DNA from: Mycobacterium sp. E787
GTDB taxonomy: Bacteria > Actinomycetota > Actinomycetes > Mycobacteriales > Mycobacteriaceae
DNA: 64,000 bases
Reading direction: 5' to 3'
Assembly: GCF_001668725.1 (NCBI RefSeq)
Contig: NZ_LZKL01000033.1
Coordinates: 1-64,000 of the forward strand
Positions 45,008 through 55,611 of this stretch are shown one piece after another (the stretch's first letter is position 1; every line of letters starts with the position of its first letter). The translations under genes and the position numbers were made by a program. The notes beneath the pieces were generated by a model. The model was given only the letters and a program-made list of their open reading frames with translations, made no database searches and had not been told where the DNA came from.

Positions 45008-45292
45008 TTACCGCCAGCCCGCCGGCAGGTCGGTGATGTGATTGGGACAGTAGTCGTGTGCCCCCTCGGACATGAGATTGCGCGCTTCCTCGGCCGACAC
45101 CTTGGCGCGCAACACCATGAAAGCGTATTCGGCTGGTAGGTAACCCGATTCGGGGCCCGCCGGATCGTCCATCAGCCGGCACGCTTCCTTCTCCTGGCTG
45201 CTGTCGGCTCGCGCCATGCCCAAGCCGATCCCCGAGCCGAACAGTGCGGCCAGACCGACGAGCCCGCCGGCGGCGATTTTCGTGATCCCCAC
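45008..45292 (-). CDS. Secreted DUF732 protein
   Basis: This 94-residue protein is short and secreted. Its signal peptide (VGITKIAAGGLVGLAALFGS) ends near ARA-DSS. The mature part has EACRLMDDPAG, YLPAEYAFMVLRAKVSAEEA and a closing HDYCPNHITDL, so two cysteines frame the DUF732 domain. Unlike the two larger DUF732 proteins at 7.6-8.9 kb it has no linker or cytosolic part. GTG 45292 is the start. Function unknown. Confidence 0.82.
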   Translation of the reverse strand: MGITKIAAGGLVGLAALFGSGIGLGMARADSSQEKEACRLMDDPAGPESGYLPAEYAFMVLRAKVSAEEARNLMSEGAHDYCPNHITDLPAGWR

Positions 45293-45414
45293 TGGTGTTC
45301 ACCTTCACTCGCGCACCTTGCCGGCCCAGTGTAAGGCCCCGCGTTCGCCGCGCGACGGCACGAGCTTCGCCAAACGGGTCGCGGCCCCCCGCGTCATTGC
45401 CGAGAATGGTCCCG

Positions 45415-46911
45415 ATGGCGCTGATCCAGGTTGTTCCTGAGGCGCTGGCGTCGGCCGCGGAGGACGTCGGCAACATCGGCGCGATGCTCGACCGGGCCAA
45501 CGCCTACGCGGCGTTGCCGGCGAGCGGCATCGTGCCCGCCGGGGCCGACGAGGTCAGCGCGGCGATCACGCCGCTGTTCAACGACCAGGCGGGGATCTAC
45601 CGGGAGCTTGCCACCCAGGTCACCGCGTTCCAGCGGCAATTCGCGCGACTGCTGAGCGCGGCGTGGATCGCCTATGCCGGGACCGAACAGGCCGCGCAGC
45701 AGGCGCTGCGCGACGCGGTCGGCGAGTTGGAATCACCCCTGATCTCGTTCGCCGCGCAGGCCGAAAACCCCGCTCCGACCAGCATCCCGCCGCTGATCGT
45801 GCCGCACAACGGGTCGGTGGCGCTGATCGTCGGCGGCACCACGTTCCCGCTGCCGGACGCCAAGTACGTCGGCAACATCATGGCCAACTTCCTGAACAAC
45901 CCGGCGCTGTCGCCGCTCACCGGGGCGCTCGGGCAGTCGATCTACACGCCGGAGCAGTTCTGGCCGCTCACACCGCAACTCGGCAACCTGACGCTGGGCC
46001 AGTCGGTGGCCCGGGGCGTGCAGCTGCTCGACACCGCCATCAACACCGAACTCGCGGCGGGCAACAACGTGGTCGTGTACGGCACCTCGCAGAGTTCGCT
46101 CGTGGCCACCGACGAGATCCGCAACCTGATGGCCATGGCCAATCCGCCCGACCCGAGCCGGCTTTCGTTCTTTTTGACCGGTGACCCCGGCAACCCCAAT
46201 GGTGGGTTCTTCGAACGCTTTCCCGGGCTGTACATCCCGCTGTTCGACGTCCTGATGAACGGCGCGACGCCCCCCGATTCGCCGTACCCCACCGTGATCT
46301 TCACCAACCAGTACGACATGGTGACCAACCTGCCCCGGTACGTGCTCAACCCGGTCAGCGACCTGAACGCGTTCATGGGGTTCGCGCTCTACCACGGCAC
46401 CCACGACTACGTCGACCCGACACCAGGACAGATCGGGGGCGCGATCCAACTGCCGACCTCGCCCGGTTACACCGGTTCCACCCGCTATTACGAGTTGTTG
46501 ACCCAGAACCTGCCGCTCGTCTCGCCGCTGCGGCTGTACGTGCCGGCGCCCTACGGCAACGCCCTGGCCGACCTGCTGCAGCCGGATCTGCGGGTGATCG
46601 TCGACATGGGCTACGGATCGGGGGAGTACGCCAACATCCCCACCCCGGCCAGCCTGTTCGAACTGCCGGACCCGTTCACCATCGTCCCGGACCTCGCGCA
46701 CGGCGCGGTGCAGGGACCACAGGCGGCCCTGGTCGATCTCGGGTTCCTGCCGCAGTCGATGATGCCGACGGGCTATCCGTTCAATCCGGCGCTCGATCCC
46801 GGCCTGAACTTCCCGCTGCCGCAATCGCCGGTCACCGGGGTCTCGCTGCTGAGCGGGTTCGAGGGCCACCTGATGCGCGCGCTGGGCCTGGTCTCGAGCT
46901 GGGACAGCTGA
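45415..46911 (+). CDS. PE-PPE domain lipase/esterase-like protein
   Basis: This 498-residue protein has an N-terminal PE domain of about 110 residues (MALIQVVPEALASAAEDVGN, then AGADEVSAAITPLFN). Such domains act as type VII secretion signals together with a PPE partner. A PE-PPE alpha/beta-hydrolase domain follows from about 130. The nucleophile elbow is VVYGTSQSSLVATDEI (Ser at about 225), with likely Asp in IFTNQYDMVTNLPRY and His in LYHGTHDYVDPTPGQ. It would act on lipids outside the cell or in the envelope. ATG 45415 is used; ATG 45406 is three codons upstream. Its stop overlaps the next gene's start. A decayed relative is at 842-1413. Confidence 0.92.
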   Translation: MALIQVVPEALASAAEDVGNIGAMLDRANAYAALPASGIVPAGADEVSAAITPLFNDQAGIYRELATQVTAFQRQFARLLSAAWIAYAGTEQAAQQALRDAVGELESPLISFAAQAENPAPTSIPPLIVPHNGSVALIVGGTTFPLPDAKYVGNIMANFLNNPALSPLTGALGQSIYTPEQFWPLTPQLGNLTLGQSVARGVQLLDTAINTELAAGNNVVVYGTSQSSLVATDEIRNLMAMANPPDPSRLSFFLTGDPGNPNGGFFERFPGLYIPLFDVLMNGATPPDSPYPTVIFTNQYDMVTNLPRYVLNPVSDLNAFMGFALYHGTHDYVDPTPGQIGGAIQLPTSPGYTGSTRYYELLTQNLPLVSPLRLYVPAPYGNALADLLQPDLRVIVDMGYGSGEYANIPTPASLFELPDPFTIVPDLAHGAVQGPQAALVDLGFLPQSMMPTGYPFNPALDPGLNFPLPQSPVTGVSLLSGFEGHLMRALGLVSSWDS

Positions 46912-47714
46912 TGGCCCGCCCCAGCCCCTTCCGGGCCGACCTGCTGCACGGGAGGGTCGCCCTGGTCACCGGCGGCGCCACCGGTCTCGGCCTGGAGACC
47001 GCCCGCGTGCTGGGCGGCCACGGCGCCCGCGTCGCCATCTGCAGCCGCAAGGAAGCCAACCTGCAATCCGCGGTGACGGAGTTGCAGGGTGCCGGGATCG
47101 AGGCGATCTACGGCGTGTGCGATGTCCGCCGTTACGAGGAGGTCATGACGGTCGTCGCGGACGTGGTGCAAACGTTCGGTCGCCTCGACATCGTCGTCAA
47201 CAATGCCGCCGGAAACTTCCCCGCGCCGATCAGCGACCTGAGCCCGAACGGGTTCAAAGCGGTGGTCGACATCGACCTGCTGGGGACCTTCAACGTGTCG
47301 AAGGCGGCCTACGAGCTATGGCTGCACGAGCACGGCGGCGCCGTGATCAACATCAGCGCGGCGACCCAATATCGCGGCATGGCCCTGCAGGCGCACGTGG
47401 TGTCGGCCAAGGCCGGCATCGACGCGCTGACCCGCAGCTGCGCCATCGAATGGGGGCCCGCCGGGGTGCGCGTAAATATCGTTGCGCCGGGCGCGATGTC
47501 GGGCACCGAGGGCGTGCGGCGCATCGCCGGCGATGACCAGCACCGCACGATTCAGAACCCGCTGCGGCGCCGCGGTTCGACCACGGAGGTCGCCGAAGCC
47601 GTGCTGTTCCTCGCCAGCGACGCGGCCTCGTACGTCACCGGCGCCACGCTCGTCGTCGACGGCGGTGGTTGGCTGACCGCCAGCGGCGTGCCGGACCTGC
47701 CGGGCTACCGCTGA
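46911..47714 (+). CDS. SDR resembling 2,4-dienoyl-CoA reductase
   Basis: This 267-residue SDR has VALVTGGATGLGLETARVLG (about 16-35), IVVNNAAGNFPAPISDLSPN (about 91-110) and VVSAKAGIDALTRSCAIEWG near 162-181. The NAAGNF motif and the loss of the usual catalytic Tyr (SAK in place of YxxxK) are features of peroxisomal and bacterial 2,4-dienoyl-CoA reductases, which use NADPH to prepare polyunsaturated acyl-CoA for beta-oxidation. It starts on the last base of the PE-PPE lipase stop codon (TGATG), so the two are tightly coupled, linking lipid hydrolysis to fatty-acid use. Confidence 0.86.
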   Translation: MARPSPFRADLLHGRVALVTGGATGLGLETARVLGGHGARVAICSRKEANLQSAVTELQGAGIEAIYGVCDVRRYEEVMTVVADVVQTFGRLDIVVNNAAGNFPAPISDLSPNGFKAVVDIDLLGTFNVSKAAYELWLHEHGGAVINISAATQYRGMALQAHVVSAKAGIDALTRSCAIEWGPAGVRVNIVAPGAMSGTEGVRRIAGDDQHRTIQNPLRRRGSTTEVAEAVLFLASDAASYVTGATLVVDGGGWLTASGVPDLPGYR

Positions 47715-47785
47715 CCGGCCATGCTGCCGTCGCGCCGAACGTGCACGTGGTGCGAAAAATCGCTCGACCGAGGCGCCCCACGGCC

Positions 47786-50305
<2,520 letters not shown>

Positions 50306-50450
50306 CGTGAGTCCTACTCCCTTGGGCATGCCGGCGGCGCGCAGGTGAGTCAGTGTGGCAGCGGTGTTTGCACACCAGGCGCGCAATGGGCATCCGCCAC
50401 GTGAACGCGAGCCCACCTGCGGGCGACGAAACGGCTTCCGGGGCAGGGAC

Positions 50451-51056
50451 TTACGCGATGTAGCCGCGGGGCAGCACGGAGAAGTCGACGCAGGCCGCGG
50501 CCAGCATGTCGCCCAGCCAGGCGTTGACCGGCGCGCGGAGTCTGAGCATCGCACCGGCCGACGGCGCTTTCAGCGTGGCGACGTTGCGGTTGGTCAGCAA
50601 TTGGATTGCCTCGGTTTCGATGTCGCTCCAGCCGGTGTGCACCGTCATCAGGGTCAGGACGCCCAGTTCGTCGCCGGCGGGGGACAGGATCGGGTGATGC
50701 CAGGCGCCGTCGGCCTTGGACCCGGTGTGCGGCCGGACGACCGCCAGGACGGTGCCGCCGCCGTCCTCCAGCCGCGCCGCGCCGTCGGCCGGGACGATCC
50801 GTCCCACGGTGCTGTCCGGGTTGGTGACTGTGGTCGTTCCGGCGACCGCCAGCCTCAGTTCGTCGCCCGCCGCGCCGGACAGCGTGTAGTCGGCTTTGCC
50901 GCCGTTCTTGAATCCGAGCAGAACGCCGACGCCGCCCTTCTGCTGGGCGCGGGCCAATTCGGTGCCGTCGGCCGCGGTGAGCTCGATCCGCAACGCGTTA
51001 GAGGTCGCCCTCGACACCCGCGCGGCCACGACGGTCTGGTTTCCGAGAATCGGCAT
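50451..51056 (-). CDS. Hypothetical protein with lipid-scramblase-like strands
   Basis: This 201-residue protein has repeated strand-turn patterns (GVGVLLGFKNGGKADYTLSG, VGRIVPADGAARLEDGGGTV, LTLMTVHTGWSDIETEAIQL) and a C-terminal helix pair (VATLKAPSAGAMLRLRAPVN). There is no signal or membrane helix. The layout of short beta hairpins distantly recalls tubby/LURP-one or scramblase-like folds, which is only an impression. It starts 57 bases from the divergent MFS pump gene. Function unknown. Confidence 0.65.
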   Translation of the reverse strand: MPILGNQTVVAARVSRATSNALRIELTAADGTELARAQQKGGVGVLLGFKNGGKADYTLSGAAGDELRLAVAGTTTVTNPDSTVGRIVPADGAARLEDGGGTVLAVVRPHTGSKADGAWHHPILSPAGDELGVLTLMTVHTGWSDIETEAIQLLTNRNVATLKAPSAGAMLRLRAPVNAWLGDMLAAACVDFSVLPRGYIA

Positions 51057-51113
51057 GCGGGAAATCGTAGGCCCGATGTCAACCCGACGAACGCCGGCGC
51101 AGAATTCTCGACG

Positions 51114-52607
51114 ATGAATCAGCCCACGAGCGGGAAATCGGCCGAGCAAAGCCGACTGCCGCTGGCGTCGTCCGGTGCGCGCTGGCTGATTGCGGCGGCC
51201 GTACTCGGTTCGGGCATCGCGCTGCTGGACGGCACCGTCGTCAACGTGGCGCTGCCGGCCGTCGGGCGCGACCTGGGTGGGGGCCTGACCGGTCAACAGT
51301 GGGTCCTCGACGGCTACCTGCTGACCCTCACCGCGCTGCTGCTCTCCGGAGGCGCCGCAGGCGACCGTTACGGCCGCCGACGGGTGTTCATCGCCGGGCT
51401 GGTCGTCTTCACCGCGGCCTCTGTCGTCTGCGGTCTTGCGCCGACCGTCGGCTGGCTGGTCGGGGCCCGGCTGGTGCAGGGCGTCGGCGCGGCGGCGCTG
51501 GTTCCCGGCAGCCTCGCGTTGATCGACGCCGGCATCATCGACGACGACCGGGGCCGGGCCGTCGGGATCTGGGCGGGGATGTCCGGCGTGACGACGGCGT
51601 TGGGTCCGTTCGTCGGCGGCTGGCTCGTCGACGCGGCGTCGTGGCGCTGGGTGTTCTTCTTGAACCTTCCGCTCGCCGCGGCGGTGGTGTGGATCGCCGC
51701 TCGGCACATCCCCGAATCGCGCGATCCGACCGCGCGGGGCCGCCCGGACGTCCTGGGGACCGCCGCTGTCACAATCGGGTTGTCCGGGGCGATCTATGCG
51801 CTCATCGAGGCGCCTTCGCGCGGTTGGACGTTCGTCACAGCGGCCGCCGGGATCGTGGGAACGGTGGCCCTGCTTGCCTTTCCGGCGATCGAACGACGCG
51901 CGCGATCGCCACTTCTGCCGCTGAGGCTGTTGGGATCCCGGCAATTCACCGGCGCCAACCTCACGACCCTGGCCGTCTACACCGCCGTCGGCGGCGCGTT
52001 GTTTCTGTTGGCGCTGCAGCTGCAACAAAGCCTGCACTACTCTGCGCTCGCGGCGGGGCTGGCGATGTCGCCGATGACGATCATCATGTTGATCGGCTCG
52101 CCGTGGGCCGGCGCGCTCGGGCAGAGCGCGGGGCCGCGGCTGCCCATGACGGTCGGCCCGATGGTCGCCGCGGCGGGGCTGGCGTTGATGGCCCGGATCG
52201 TGCCCGGGGCGACCTATCTCGGCGCGGTGCTGCCCGCCGTGGTCGTCTTCGGTGTCGGGTTGGCGATCACCGTGGCGCCGCTGACCGCGGCCGTTCTCTC
52301 CGCCGTGCCCGCCGCCTACGCGGGCACCGCCTCCGGCGTCAACAACGCCCTTGCCCGCCTCGCCGGCCTGCTTGCCGTCGCGGTGCTGCCGGTCGCGTCC
52401 GGCATCACCGCCGGACCGGGGCATCCGCTCGGGCCCGGCTTCTCAGTGGCGATGATCATCACCGCCACGGTCTGCCTGTTCGGCGCGTTCGTAGCGGTGC
52501 TGTCCGTCCGCACCGGGGCGCACTTCGCCCGGCAGATGCTGCCCGGAATCAGCCACGATTGCGCGGCGCCGACCACTACGTCATGGAGGAGCGGCCCCGC
52601 GAGGTGA
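51114..52607 (+). CDS. MFS drug:proton antiporter (14-TM, EmrB/QacA type)
   Basis: This 497-residue protein has about 14 membrane helices. Signature motifs are LGSGIALLDGTVVNVALPAV in helix 1 (motif D1), GGAAGDRYGRRRVFIAGLVV (motif A, about 81-100) and GIWAGMSGVTTALGPFVGGW (motif C, about 156-175). It is expected to expel drugs or metabolites using the proton gradient. The last 25 codons (HDCAAPTTTSWRSGPAR) are non-hydrophobic and overlap, in another frame, a relic of a hydrolase gene, so the native C-terminus may have been altered by a deletion. Confidence 0.9.
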   Translation: MNQPTSGKSAEQSRLPLASSGARWLIAAAVLGSGIALLDGTVVNVALPAVGRDLGGGLTGQQWVLDGYLLTLTALLLSGGAAGDRYGRRRVFIAGLVVFTAASVVCGLAPTVGWLVGARLVQGVGAAALVPGSLALIDAGIIDDDRGRAVGIWAGMSGVTTALGPFVGGWLVDAASWRWVFFLNLPLAAAVVWIAARHIPESRDPTARGRPDVLGTAAVTIGLSGAIYALIEAPSRGWTFVTAAAGIVGTVALLAFPAIERRARSPLLPLRLLGSRQFTGANLTTLAVYTAVGGALFLLALQLQQSLHYSALAAGLAMSPMTIIMLIGSPWAGALGQSAGPRLPMTVGPMVAAAGLALMARIVPGATYLGAVLPAVVVFGVGLAITVAPLTAAVLSAVPAAYAGTASGVNNALARLAGLLAVAVLPVASGITAGPGHPLGPGFSVAMIITATVCLFGAFVAVLSVRTGAHFARQMLPGISHDCAAPTTTSWRSGPAR

Positions 52608-52651
52608 CCGACGCGCTGGTGCGCCTGTTGAGCGTGGCTCCCGTCGGCTAA
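52562..52651 (+). pseudogene. C-terminal relic of an alpha/beta hydrolase
   Basis: In the +1 frame relative to the MFS gene the last 29 codons read RGADHYVMEERPREVTDALV then RLLSVAPVG and stop (TAA 52649-52651). The pattern GADHYVxEERPxEVTDALxxLL is the typical end of an alpha/beta hydrolase, with the catalytic His in DHYV. No upstream hydrolase sequence remains, so a deletion probably fused this tail to the MFS gene end. Confidence 0.6.
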
Positions 52652-53343
52652 TCCGTGACGGTCATCTGGTCGTCGCTGCTGGCCCACGATTGCGCGAAGA
52701 CGTCGATCGGCACCTGCTCGTCGCGGCCCTGCTCGCTGCCGCTGTCGTTGAGGTGCACGATGCCGGCCGCGGTGTCGACGCCGGTCACCACGACGGCGTG
52801 GTCGGCCTCCGGTTGCCCGTCCGGGGTCTTGTCCTCGACGGGCTCGCGCCAGATGAGTTCGGAGTTGACCCCGACGATGACCTTGCGGCCCTTGGCCAAA
52901 TCCTGCTCCAGCGCCGTCATGCCCGTGGGGACGCCCTTCTTCGCGGCGCCGGCCTTGTCGGTGGACACCGCGTGGATGCCGTAGTGGGCGAGCAGCGCCG
53001 GCTCGTCGTCGAACGAGGTGCCGGCGCCGGGCCGGCGCTTCTTCGGCTTGGTGTAGACCGGCCCGGAATGGACGGTGCTGGGCGTGGATTGGGCCAGCTT
53101 GACGATCGCCTGTTCGGAGGGCGCCCGGCCGGTCAGCTCACCGATCACGTCGGCGACGGCCATTTCCACGCAGTCGTCGTCGTAGCCCTGGTAGCGCCAG
53201 AACGCGGCGGCCGCCGCGGGGTCTCCGTAGACCGTGCCCTGCCCGCGGGGCGGGTTGGGCGTGGCGTGCGCGGTGCCCACGGCGAGGACCAGCGCGGCGG
53301 CGCCGCCCAGCGCTGCGAGACCGGCGGCCCGGGTGACGATCAT
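52648..53343 (-). CDS. Secreted C39-like papain-fold peptidase
   Basis: This 231-residue exported protein has a signal peptide (MIVTRAAGLAALGGAAALVL, cleavage near AHA-TPN). The domain carries a likely catalytic Cys in QGYDDDCVEMAVADVIGELT (about 58), a His in EADHAVVVTGVDTAAG and an Asn/Asp in VHLNDSGSEQGRDEQV, the Cys-His-Asn order of C39-like peptidases. QGRDEQVPIDVFAQSW near the end is also family-like. Such proteins may process secreted proteins or act as toxins or amidases; the target is unknown. ATG 53343 is the start. The gene converges with the MFS pump and hydrolase relic. Confidence 0.83.
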   Translation of the reverse strand: MIVTRAAGLAALGGAAALVLAVGTAHATPNPPRGQGTVYGDPAAAAAFWRYQGYDDDCVEMAVADVIGELTGRAPSEQAIVKLAQSTPSTVHSGPVYTKPKKRRPGAGTSFDDEPALLAHYGIHAVSTDKAGAAKKGVPTGMTALEQDLAKGRKVIVGVNSELIWREPVEDKTPDGQPEADHAVVVTGVDTAAGIVHLNDSGSEQGRDEQVPIDVFAQSWASSDDQMTVTD

Positions 53344-53378
53344 GCTGTGAATGTCTGCGCTGGGGGCCCCCGCGTTAC

Positions 53379-53702
53379 CTAATGCGCGCCGGCCAGGTTG
53401 AGCGTGACCACACCGGCGACGATCAACGCGACGCCGACGACCTTCGCCACCGACACCGGGGAGCCCAGGAACAGCACCGCGATCAGCACGATGGCGGCCG
53501 TCCCGATCGCCGACCACAGCGCGTAGGCGACGTCAGTCCGCATGCCCCGCGAGATGGACAGCGCCAGCAGCGCGAAGGAAACGGCGTAGCCGACCAGGCA
53601 GGTGACCGTCGGCCACAGCCGGGTGAATCCCTCGGTGCTCTTGAGCAAGCTGGTCGCGACGACCTCGGCGAAGATCGCGCACAGCAGGAACAGGTACGTC
53701 AA
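53379..53702 (-). CDS. mmr: SMR-family multidrug efflux pump
   Basis: This 107-residue, four-helix protein is nearly identical to remembered M. tuberculosis Mmr (Rv3065). Features are LLCAIFAEVVATSLLKSTEG with the essential Glu13, ALLALSISRGMRTDVAYALW, and AIVLIAVLFLGSPVSVAKVV, ending NLAGAH. It exports cationic dyes and quaternary ammonium compounds as an antiparallel dimer. The start is TTG 53702. It follows the coiled-coil gene by four bases, forming a two-gene operon. No TetR repressor like Rv3066 is next to it here. Confidence 0.96.
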   Translation of the reverse strand: MTYLFLLCAIFAEVVATSLLKSTEGFTRLWPTVTCLVGYAVSFALLALSISRGMRTDVAYALWSAIGTAAIVLIAVLFLGSPVSVAKVVGVALIVAGVVTLNLAGAH

Positions 53703-53706
53703 CGCG

Positions 53707-54102
53707 CTAGTCCGACGACGATTTCTTGGGGTTTTCGGCCTGCGCCTCGTCCGCGACGGCGTCCAGGTGACTGTCGTGCGCGGCCTGCCAGTGCTCGTCG
53801 GCCGCCCGCTGCAGCTGGGCGGACGAGCCCAGTCCGTCCATGGCGGCTCGCTGATAGGTGTTCGCCGTCTGCTCGTGGACGCGCGCCAGTTCCTCGTGCC
53901 GTTGGGCGGCGGCGTGGTGGGCGGCCGCCGCGGCTTGCAGAGATTCCTCCGCCCGGTGTCGCGCCAGGCTGACCGACTCGGGGGACGGCCGTTGGCCGGC
54001 GGCCAACTCCGCCCTGCGGTTGCGCAGTTCTTTCACTCGCTGCTCCACCTGTGCCGCGCGTTCCGCCGGGCGCGATTGCCCGTCGACGGGCCGTTCACTC
54101 AT
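53707..54102 (-). CDS. Alanine-rich coiled-coil protein
   Basis: This 131-residue protein is almost entirely helical, with heptad-like repeats (AERAAQVEQRVKELRNRRAE, SLARHRAEESLQAAAAAHHA, RHEELARVHEQTANTYQRAA) and several His residues. There is no signal or membrane segment. ATG 54102 is chosen as the first start of the charged region; the frame continues to 54153 without typical composition. It is upstream of and probably cotranscribed with mmr. Function unknown; a small cytosolic scaffold is one guess. Confidence 0.68.
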   Translation of the reverse strand: MSERPVDGQSRPAERAAQVEQRVKELRNRRAELAAGQRPSPESVSLARHRAEESLQAAAAAHHAAAQRHEELARVHEQTANTYQRAAMDGLGSSAQLQRAADEHWQAAHDSHLDAVADEAQAENPKKSSSD

Positions 54103-54208
54103 GACCAACTCCCCACCGCACCGTGCCGTCGAGGCTGAGCACACCTGTTTCAATCAACTATCACGCTACGACGGTGAAAACGATGACGGCTACGACGGAA
54201 GGCCAGCC

Positions 54209-55126
54209 ATGACCGTCTCCCCGCGACTGGTGCGCTTCGATGTCGGCGACGTGGTCGGCGAGCAGGCCTTTTTGGCGGCGACCTATTACCCGGCCGCGAG
54301 CCCCGCCGACGCGGTGCTCGTGTGCCTGCCGGGCGGCACCTACAGCCGCGAATATTGGGACCTGAAGATCCCCGGCCGTAGCGGCTACAGCTTCGCCGAG
54401 TTCGCGACCGGGAACGGCTACGACGTCGTCACGATCGACCCCCTGGGTACGGGCGAAAGTTCGAAGCCCGCAAGGGATTTCGGTTTCACCGACATCGCCG
54501 CCGCGCTCGCGCGGGCGGTCTCGGAGTTGCCGGCGCTGACAGGTGGCCACGCACCCGCGGTGGCCGTCGCGCACTCGCTGGGTGCCTATCTGGCGATCGT
54601 TCAGCAATCGCTGTTTCCCGGCTACGCCGGATTGGCGGCCCTCGGGTGCACCAATCGACACGTCGCGCCGCTGAACCTGGATGCGGCATTCATCGCCCGG
54701 GCCGCGACCCCGCAGGGCCGCGACGAGCTGGCGCGCCAGATCCTTTCCGCCCTTGCCGAGCCCTATGCCGAGGCCCCCCGCGAATACCTGCAGAGCTGGT
54801 TTCACCTCCCCGACGTGCCTGCCGACGTGGTCGCGGCCGACTGCGTCACGGCAAAGTCGGTGGTGCCGCGGGTGTTCGGCACCGCGATGATCCCCGGCGT
54901 CGTCGCCGAGCACGCCGCGCGGATCGATGTCCCGGTGCTGCTGGGCTATGGCGCGGTCGACGTCTCGCCGGACCCGCGGGCGGAGGCCGGCCTGTTCCGC
55001 AGCAGCCCCGACATCACGACCGTGGTCCTGGCCGACAGCGCGCACTGCCACAACATGGCGTCGAGCCGCCGGCGGCTCTGGAGGCGCCTGCTCGGCTGGG
55101 CGGCGACCGTAACGTCGGCGATGTGA
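54209..55126 (+). CDS. Alpha/beta hydrolase
   Basis: This 305-residue protein has the alpha/beta-hydrolase fold. The oxyanion region is CLPGGTYSREYWD, with the strand VVTIDPLGTGESSKPA next. The nucleophile elbow is VAVAHSLGAYLAIVQQ (Ser at about 117, AHSLG in place of GHSxG). The acid Asp is likely in LLGYGAVDVSPDPRAEAGLF and the base His in DSAHCHNMASS. The substrate is unknown. ATG 54209 has GGAAGG upstream. Its stop overlaps the next gene's ATG by one base, so it is coupled to the DoxX-like protein. Confidence 0.85.
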   Translation: MTVSPRLVRFDVGDVVGEQAFLAATYYPAASPADAVLVCLPGGTYSREYWDLKIPGRSGYSFAEFATGNGYDVVTIDPLGTGESSKPARDFGFTDIAAALARAVSELPALTGGHAPAVAVAHSLGAYLAIVQQSLFPGYAGLAALGCTNRHVAPLNLDAAFIARAATPQGRDELARQILSALAEPYAEAPREYLQSWFHLPDVPADVVAADCVTAKSVVPRVFGTAMIPGVVAEHAARIDVPVLLGYGAVDVSPDPRAEAGLFRSSPDITTVVLADSAHCHNMASSRRRLWRRLLGWAATVTSAM

Positions 55127-55566
55127 TGAAGACGCTCGAGGAACGCCTCGCCGGGCATGCGCCGGCCGTGCTGAGCCTCTTTCGCCTGGTTTACGGTTTG
55201 CTCTTCGCGGCCTCCGGCTCGGTGGTCCTGTTCGGCTGGCCCGCCCGTCCCAGCTATCCCGCCGCGTTCGGGGCCTGGCCCGGCTGGTACGCCGCCCTGA
55301 TCGAGCTCGTGACCGGACTTCTGATCGCGGCTGGCCTGTTCACCCGCGCTGCGGCGTTTTTCGCCTCGGGGCACATGGCGGTCGCCTATTTCTGGATGCA
55401 TCAACCGCGGGGGCTCTGGCCCGTCGGGGAGCCTCCGGACGGCAACGGCGGCGCCATGGCGATCCTTTATTGCTTCGCCTTCTTCCTGCTGGTCTTCACC
55501 GGCGGCGGACGATATTCGGTCGACGCCCTCCGCGGTGGGGTGACACTTCCTATCTCCTGGCGATAA
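55126..55566 (+). CDS. DoxX-family membrane protein
   Basis: This 146-residue protein has four helices typical of DoxX: FRLVYGLLFAASGSVVLFGW, YAALIELVTGLLIAAGLFTR (with the conserved E-x-x-x-G-x-x-L pattern), AAFFASGHMAVAYFWMHQPR and AILYCFAFFLLVFTGGGRYS. DoxX proteins have been linked to membrane redox chemistry, and in M. tuberculosis a DoxX relative partners with SodA and SseA. Overlap with the hydrolase suggests a shared task, so far unknown. 45 bases separate it from the next SDR gene. Confidence 0.85.
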   Translation: MKTLEERLAGHAPAVLSLFRLVYGLLFAASGSVVLFGWPARPSYPAAFGAWPGWYAALIELVTGLLIAAGLFTRAAAFFASGHMAVAYFWMHQPRGLWPVGEPPDGNGGAMAILYCFAFFLLVFTGGGRYSVDALRGGVTLPISWR

Positions 55567-55611
55567 TGGCATTCTCTTGAGCGGAGAAGCCATTTCCGGA
55601 GGAGGTCGTCG

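Noticed and set aside
50306-50554. N-terminal extension of glycogen phosphorylase
   Set aside because: The frame is open but reads low-complexity sequence; the family length and similarity begin near ATG 50305.
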